From NCBI GenBank assembly GCA_027450005.1, contig DAIDKO010000115.1, positions 1-34,464 of the forward strand: a stretch of 34,464 nucleotides of DNA, in the 5' to 3' direction. Positions 31,741-34,464 of the stretch are shown here, in pieces. Both the position numbers and the translations under genes were made by a program. The notes under the pieces are model-generated. The model ran no database searches and had not been told where the DNA came from. It saw nothing but the letters and a program-made list of their open reading frames with translations. Every line of letters starts with the position of its first letter. The first letter of the stretch is position 1. The DNA comes from Rhodanobacter sp. Its GTDB lineage: Bacteria > Pseudomonadota > Gammaproteobacteria > Xanthomonadales > Rhodanobacteraceae.

Positions 31741-32484
31741 TCAGGGCATGTACATGCCGCCGTTGACGTGCAGCGTTTCGCCGGTGATGTAGGCCGCTGC
31801 GGGCGACGCCAGGAAGCCCACCGCCTTGGCGATGTCGCCGGCTTCGCCGAGACGGCCCAGCGCGATCTGGTTCAGCAATCCTTCCTTCGCCGATTCCGGC
31901 AGCGCACGCGTCATGTCGGTGTCGATGAAGCCCGGCGCCACCACGTTCACGGTGATGCCGCGCGAACCGATCTCTCGCGCCAGCGACTTGGAGAACGCGA
32001 TGATGCCGGCCTTGGCCGCCGCGTAGTTGGACTGGCCCGGATTGCCGGTCAGGCCGATCACCGATGCGATCGAGATGATGCGCCCCTTGCGCGCTTTCAT
32101 CATGCCGCGCATCACCGCCTTGCTGGTGCGGTAGACCGAGCTGAGGTTGGTGTCGAGGATGGCCTGCCAATCCGCCTCGGGCATGCGCATCAGCAGCTGG
32201 TCGCGGGTGATGCCCGCGTTGTTGACCAGGATACTCACCGCGCCGAACTCCTTGGCGATACCGTCGACCAGCGCCTCCACGGCGGCGCTGTCGACCACGT
32301 CCAGGACGCGCCCGTGGCCGCTGTGCGGCGCCAGCCGCTCGCCGATCGCGGCGGCGCCGCTTGCGCTGGTGGCCGTGCCGATCACGGTGGCGCCCATCGC
32401 CGCCAGTTCGTCCGCGATCGCCGCACCGATGCCGCGGCTGGCGCCGGTCACCAGCGCGATCTCGCCCGTCAGAGTCTTTTCCAT
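31741..32484 (-). CDS. fabG: 3-oxoacyl-ACP reductase FabG
   Basis: FabG reduces 3-oxoacyl-ACP to 3-hydroxyacyl-ACP with NADPH in each fatty-acid elongation round. The 247-residue short-chain dehydrogenase has the cofactor loop VTGASRGIG (about 12-20), LVNNAG (86-91), the catalytic Ser141-Tyr154-Lys158 set (SIASVIG ... SNYAAAKAG), [17 protein letters not shown] and the ending HVNGGMYMP. It precedes acpP and fabF as usual, but the gene upstream is DUF899, not fabD. The ribosome site is weak (GGA) and no clear promoter could be fixed in the 90-bp spacer. Confidence 0.97.
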   Translation of the reverse strand: MEKTLTGEIALVTGASRGIGAAIADELAAMGATVIGTATSASGAAAIGERLAPHSGHGRVLDVVDSAAVEALVDGIAKEFGAVSILVNNAGITRDQLLMRMPEADWQAILDTNLSSVYRTSKAVMRGMMKARKGRIISIASVIGLTGNPGQSNYAAAKAGIIAFSKSLAREIGSRGITVNVVAPGFIDTDMTRALPESAKEGLLNQIALGRLGEAGDIAKAVGFLASPAAAYITGETLHVNGGMYMP

Positions 32485-32574
32485 TGCCGTGTTCCGTCAG
32501 GTTTCAAAGCCGCGAACCTTACACGGAAACGGACCGCCGCTGCACGTGGCTCAGCGATCGCAGAAGGCATCGCC

Positions 32575-33390
32575 CTAGTCGCCGTATTCCTCATGACGCC
32601 GCCACCAGACGCCGTCGGCCTCGTTGCGCTCCAGCGGCGCGCGGCCCAGCCACTGGTACATGCCCCAGAGGCTGTCGAGCCCACGCGCATAGGTGGAATA
32701 GCTGTGGTACACGACGCCGTCCTCGAGCACGAATGCGCTCATGCCCGGCCGTTCACGGATGTAGGTAAAGGGATCGGTGCCGCATGTCCGCGCGAACCGC
32801 GAAACCGGATGCTCGCCACCGAATTGCGTGCTCGGCCCCTCCGGCGTCTGTGGGCTTCGCGCGGCGGCTTCGCGTCGATAGTTGTATTCCGCACCACCTT
32901 CGCGCTGCTGCGCTTCGGTGATGCCAACCGCGAAATCGAGATTGAAGTCGCTGCCGAACGAGGATGCCCAGGGAAAGGTCCAACCCAACCGGCGCTGGTA
33001 GGCCTGCAACTTGGCCAGTGGCGCGCGCGACACCGCCATCAGCATCACGTCGTGATTTGCCAGGTGCACGGCAAAGCCGTTGAATCCGTCCGCAATCGCC
33101 GAACAGGACGGGCAACCGGCCGCGTAGTCGGGACCGAACATGAAGTGATAGACCAGCAGCTGCGAGCGCCCATTGAAAAGCTCCGCCAGCGTGGCCTCGC
33201 CCTGGTCGGTGGCAAAGCGGTAGTCCTTGTCCCCGCGCACCCACGGCAGCGCCTGCCGCCGGCGCGCCAGTTCGTCACTGCGCCGGGTCAGATCCTTTTC
33301 GGCCTCCAGCAGTTCCAAGCGCTGCCGCAGCCATTCCTCGCGTGTGACGAGTCGGTGCCCGCGCGCACTTTCAGCCCATCCGCCGTTCAT
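32575..33390 (-). CDS. DUF899 family thioredoxin-like protein
   Basis: The start at 33390 gives 271 residues and has an excellent GGGAGG ribosome site 6 bases upstream. The protein begins MNGGWAESARGHRLVTREEW and has a helical N-terminal segment (LELLEAEKDLTRRSDELARR). It then shows the family core: LPWVRGDKDYRF, LLVYHFMFGPDYAAGCPSC, AHL.NHDVMLMAVSRAPLAK and YHSYSTYARG. DUF899 proteins adopt a thioredoxin/peroxiredoxin-like fold; GCPSC supplies a CxxC pair. The function is not established. Homologues often lie beside ArsR/SRPBCC genes, as here. Confidence 0.9.
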   Translation of the reverse strand: MNGGWAESARGHRLVTREEWLRQRLELLEAEKDLTRRSDELARRRQALPWVRGDKDYRFATDQGEATLAELFNGRSQLLVYHFMFGPDYAAGCPSCSAIADGFNGFAVHLANHDVMLMAVSRAPLAKLQAYQRRLGWTFPWASSFGSDFNLDFAVGITEAQQREGGAEYNYRREAAARSPQTPEGPSTQFGGEHPVSRFARTCGTDPFTYIRERPGMSAFVLEDGVVYHSYSTYARGLDSLWGMYQWLGRAPLERNEADGVWWRRHEEYGD

Positions 33391-33518
33391 GGATTGCCTC
33401 CCGTTGTCCCCTGCTGCAAGTCGATTGCCAGTGCCCGCTTTCGCGTCGCGCGGACGACGCCCCTCCCGCGGCACCACGACTTCGCGGCCGCCACCACGCT
33501 CACGTCGGCGGGGCACAT
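33387..33518 (-). CDS. possible 43-residue ORF between the SRPBCC gene and DUF899
   Basis: An ATG at 33518 comes 3 bases after the old SRPBCC stop (TGA 33524-33522), with GGAGG upstream, and the frame ends in a TGA overlapping the DUF899 ATG. The coupling at both ends is tidy. The peptide (MCPADVSVVAAAKSW..., Arg-rich middle) matches nothing I know and its composition is what GC-rich noise gives. Weak support. Confidence 0.2.
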   Translation of the reverse strand: MCPADVSVVAAAKSWCRGRGVVRATRKRALAIDLQQGTTGGNP

Positions 33519-33521
33519 CGC

Positions 33522-33614
33522 TCAGCCCTCCTCCGGCAGCTGTGCCACCAGGGTGTCGAGGAAGAAGCTCCAGCCCTCGGTATGCGCCAGCGCCATCCGC
33601 TCGTCGGGCAGGCC
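33522..33614 (-). other. detached in-frame 3' end of the SRPBCC gene
   Basis: After the TAA at 33617-33615 the same frame stays open for 30 codons to TGA 33524-33522. It reads GLPDERMALAHTEGWSFFL and onward, ending QLPEEG. This is the C-terminal helix expected in AHSA1/SRPBCC proteins, which typically continue LTHEGLPDE...H.EGW..FLD.L. One base (GAA or similar to TAA) would account for the interruption. Confidence 0.75.
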
Positions 33615-33965
33615 TTAGTGGGTGAGGCGCAATTCAGTGCGGCTGCCGCGCGGAGTGAATTCCAGCGTCACAACCGATTCCTTGCCCTGCGTGTGCTCGC
33701 TGACCCAGGTGAACTCGAGCAGGCGCGGGTTCTCCACGCGCAGGTAGCGGCCATAGTGCGGACGGATCGCGCCCGAATGCTGCATGCCGAGATAGAACAG
33801 GCCGCCCGGACGTGGGTCGGCCACCACGTCGCCGCCTTCCGCCAGCCAGGCCTTCAGGCTGGCCGGATCGGTCCACGCGCGGAACACCCGCTCCGGCGAA
33901 GCGTCGTAGCTGCGCGGCATTTCGAGGCGGAACCCGCCCATCGCCGATTCATTGCGACCCTTCAT
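33615..33965 (-). CDS. SRPBCC/AHSA1-domain protein, truncated by a premature stop
   Basis: The 116-residue frame starts MKGRNESAMGGFRLEMPRSY. It carries the Bet v1-like START pattern: DASPERVFRAWTDPASLKAWL, a PGGLFYLGM strand, EFTWVSEHTQGKESVVTLEF and TELRLTH, where it meets TAA. Full-length relatives run about 30 residues further with a long C-terminal helix that closes the hydrophobic cavity; that helix is still encoded in frame downstream. The product is probably non-functional or altered unless the stop is suppressed. The start at 33965 has GGAG 7 bases upstream and overlaps the arsR end by 17 bp, the usual ArsR-SRPBCC pairing. Confidence 0.8.
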   Translation of the reverse strand: MKGRNESAMGGFRLEMPRSYDASPERVFRAWTDPASLKAWLAEGGDVVADPRPGGLFYLGMQHSGAIRPHYGRYLRVENPRLLEFTWVSEHTQGKESVVTLEFTPRGSRTELRLTH

Positions 33966-34299
33966 CGTCGTTCTCCTGCTGCTGTTCGAGGAAAGCGCCC
34001 AGCGCGTCGAGGCGCTGGTTCCAGAAGCGCTCGTACTGCGAGGTCCAGCGCGCCACCTCGCGCAACGGTGCGGCACGCAGTTGCAGGTAGTGCTCGCGGC
34101 CTTCGCGGCGGCGGCGCACTAGGCCAGCGCCCTCCAGCACCTTGACGTGCTTGGACACCGCGTTCAGCGACATCGCGAACGGCAGCGCGAGGTCGGTCAC
34201 GCGCAGCTCGCCACGGGTCAGCCGCGCCACGATGCGGCGGCGGGTCGGGTCGGCAAGCGCGGCGAAGGCTAGATCGAGGTTCGACACGGCGATATTCAT
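33949..34299 (-). CDS. ArsR-family winged-helix repressor
   Basis: The 116-residue product begins MNIAVSNLDLAFAALADPTR. It shows the ArsR winged helix: ALADPTRRRIVARL, the recognition helix region FAMSLNAVSKHVKVLEGAGL, and the wing VRRRREGREHYLQL. There is no CxC-type metal site near the recognition helix, so it belongs to the SdpR-like subgroup commonly paired with SRPBCC/AHSA1 genes rather than to arsenic sensors. The C-terminal tail is Glu/Gln/Asp-rich (LEQQQENDDEGSQ). A perfect palindromic site covers its start, which suggests autorepression. Confidence 0.92.
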   Translation of the reverse strand: MNIAVSNLDLAFAALADPTRRRIVARLTRGELRVTDLALPFAMSLNAVSKHVKVLEGAGLVRRRREGREHYLQLRAAPLREVARWTSQYERFWNQRLDALGAFLEQQQENDDEGSQ

Positions 34300-34317
34300 T
34301 CAACCTTTTGGTTGAAT
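34298..34317 (-). promoter_or_regulatory. palindromic operator overlapping the arsR start, with adjacent -10
   Basis: ATTCAACC, AAAA, GGTTGAAT forms a perfect 8-bp inverted repeat whose last bases are part of the arsR ATG. TATTAT (34321-34316) just upstream can serve as a -10, which would give a very short leader. TTCAACC...GGTTGAA repeats are typical sites for ArsR regulators of this subgroup, as I recall. The likely role is autorepression of arsR-SRPBCC-DUF899. Confidence 0.65.
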
Positions 34318-34323
34318 AATACG

Positions 34324-34464
34324 ATCGGGTAGGGGGCCGGGTCACCCCGGCCGCCCTCCCACACCACCGGACGTGCGGTTCCGCATCCGGCGGTTCATGA
34401 CAGACACTGGAGTCGACGCACGGTATCAAGCAGCGACACCAGACCCAGACGATCAAAATTGGCT
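34324..34464 (-). mobile_element. 3' end of a group II intron entering from outside the window
   Basis: On the minus strand, 34396-34358 is a domain V of the AACCGCCGG...TCCGGTGGT type, with the central ATGCGGAACCGCAC stem-loop. Domain VI follows: GGCCGGG/CCCGGCC stem with a GTGA loop, a bulged A seven bases from the end, GGG/CCC and a terminal GAT at 34324. A frame open from the window edge (ending LLDTVRRLQCLS, TGA 34397-34395) stops immediately before domain V and may be the tail of the intron protein. The type differs from the remnant at 1644-1900. Whether the intron is complete cannot be seen here. Confidence 0.75.

Noticed and set aside
33388-33516. Extending DUF899 by 42 codons to a GTG at 33516
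   Set aside because: The added Arg/Gly-rich stretch is not like the family, whereas the ATG at 33390 has a strong GGGAGG ribosome site and fits the usual family start.

Overview
The window is a stretch of GC-rich gammaproteobacterial chromosome in which every supported gene lies on the minus strand. Gene order and protein details point to Lysobacterales (Xanthomonadales), probably Rhodanobacteraceae (Rhodanobacter/Dyella/Luteibacter-like). The clues are a complete 14-gene nuo operon with separate nuoC and nuoD, an initiator tRNA between nuoN and rimP, the order pabB-pabC-mltG-tmk-holB-pilZ, and a PilZ ending in KPTHTM as in Xanthomonas. The genus call is from memory of these families; no database search was run.

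Read in transcription order (right to left), the window opens at 34464-34324 with the 3' end of a group II intron (domains V and VI) that runs in from outside. It abuts a small stress or accessory cluster: arsR-type repressor, an SRPBCC/AHSA1 gene cut short by an in-frame TAA, and a DUF899 thioredoxin-like gene. Then come fatty-acid and folate genes (fabG, acpP, fabF, pabB, pabC), mltG, tmk, holB, a PIG-L deacetylase and pilZ. Many of these overlap by 4-10 bases and are probably co-transcribed. fabD, the usual neighbour upstream of fabG, is absent; the intron/arsR block occupies its place.

Positions 23558-8915 are nuoA to nuoN, the complete proton-pumping NADH:quinone oxidoreductase, with a good extended -10 promoter in front of nuoA. 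After nuoN come a strong promoter and an initiator tRNA-fMet (metY), then two intrinsic terminator-like hairpins, and then rimP-nusA-infB-rbfA-truB-rpsO-pnp. This is the classical metY-nusA-pnp translation and RNA-decay operon of Gammaproteobacteria; pnp runs off the left edge.

The least expected content is between genes. A decayed group II intron end (HNH endonuclease fragment of the intron protein plus domains V and VI) sits between truB and rpsO. A row of strong hairpins fills the infB-rbfA spacer, one of them a 19-bp inverted repeat across the infB stop codon. Three hairpins separate rpsO from pnp. A 26-codon ORF with a good ribosome binding site lies between rimP and nusA. I found no CRISPR array, prophage, toxin-antitoxin pair or obvious new defence system; most of the window is core housekeeping sequence.
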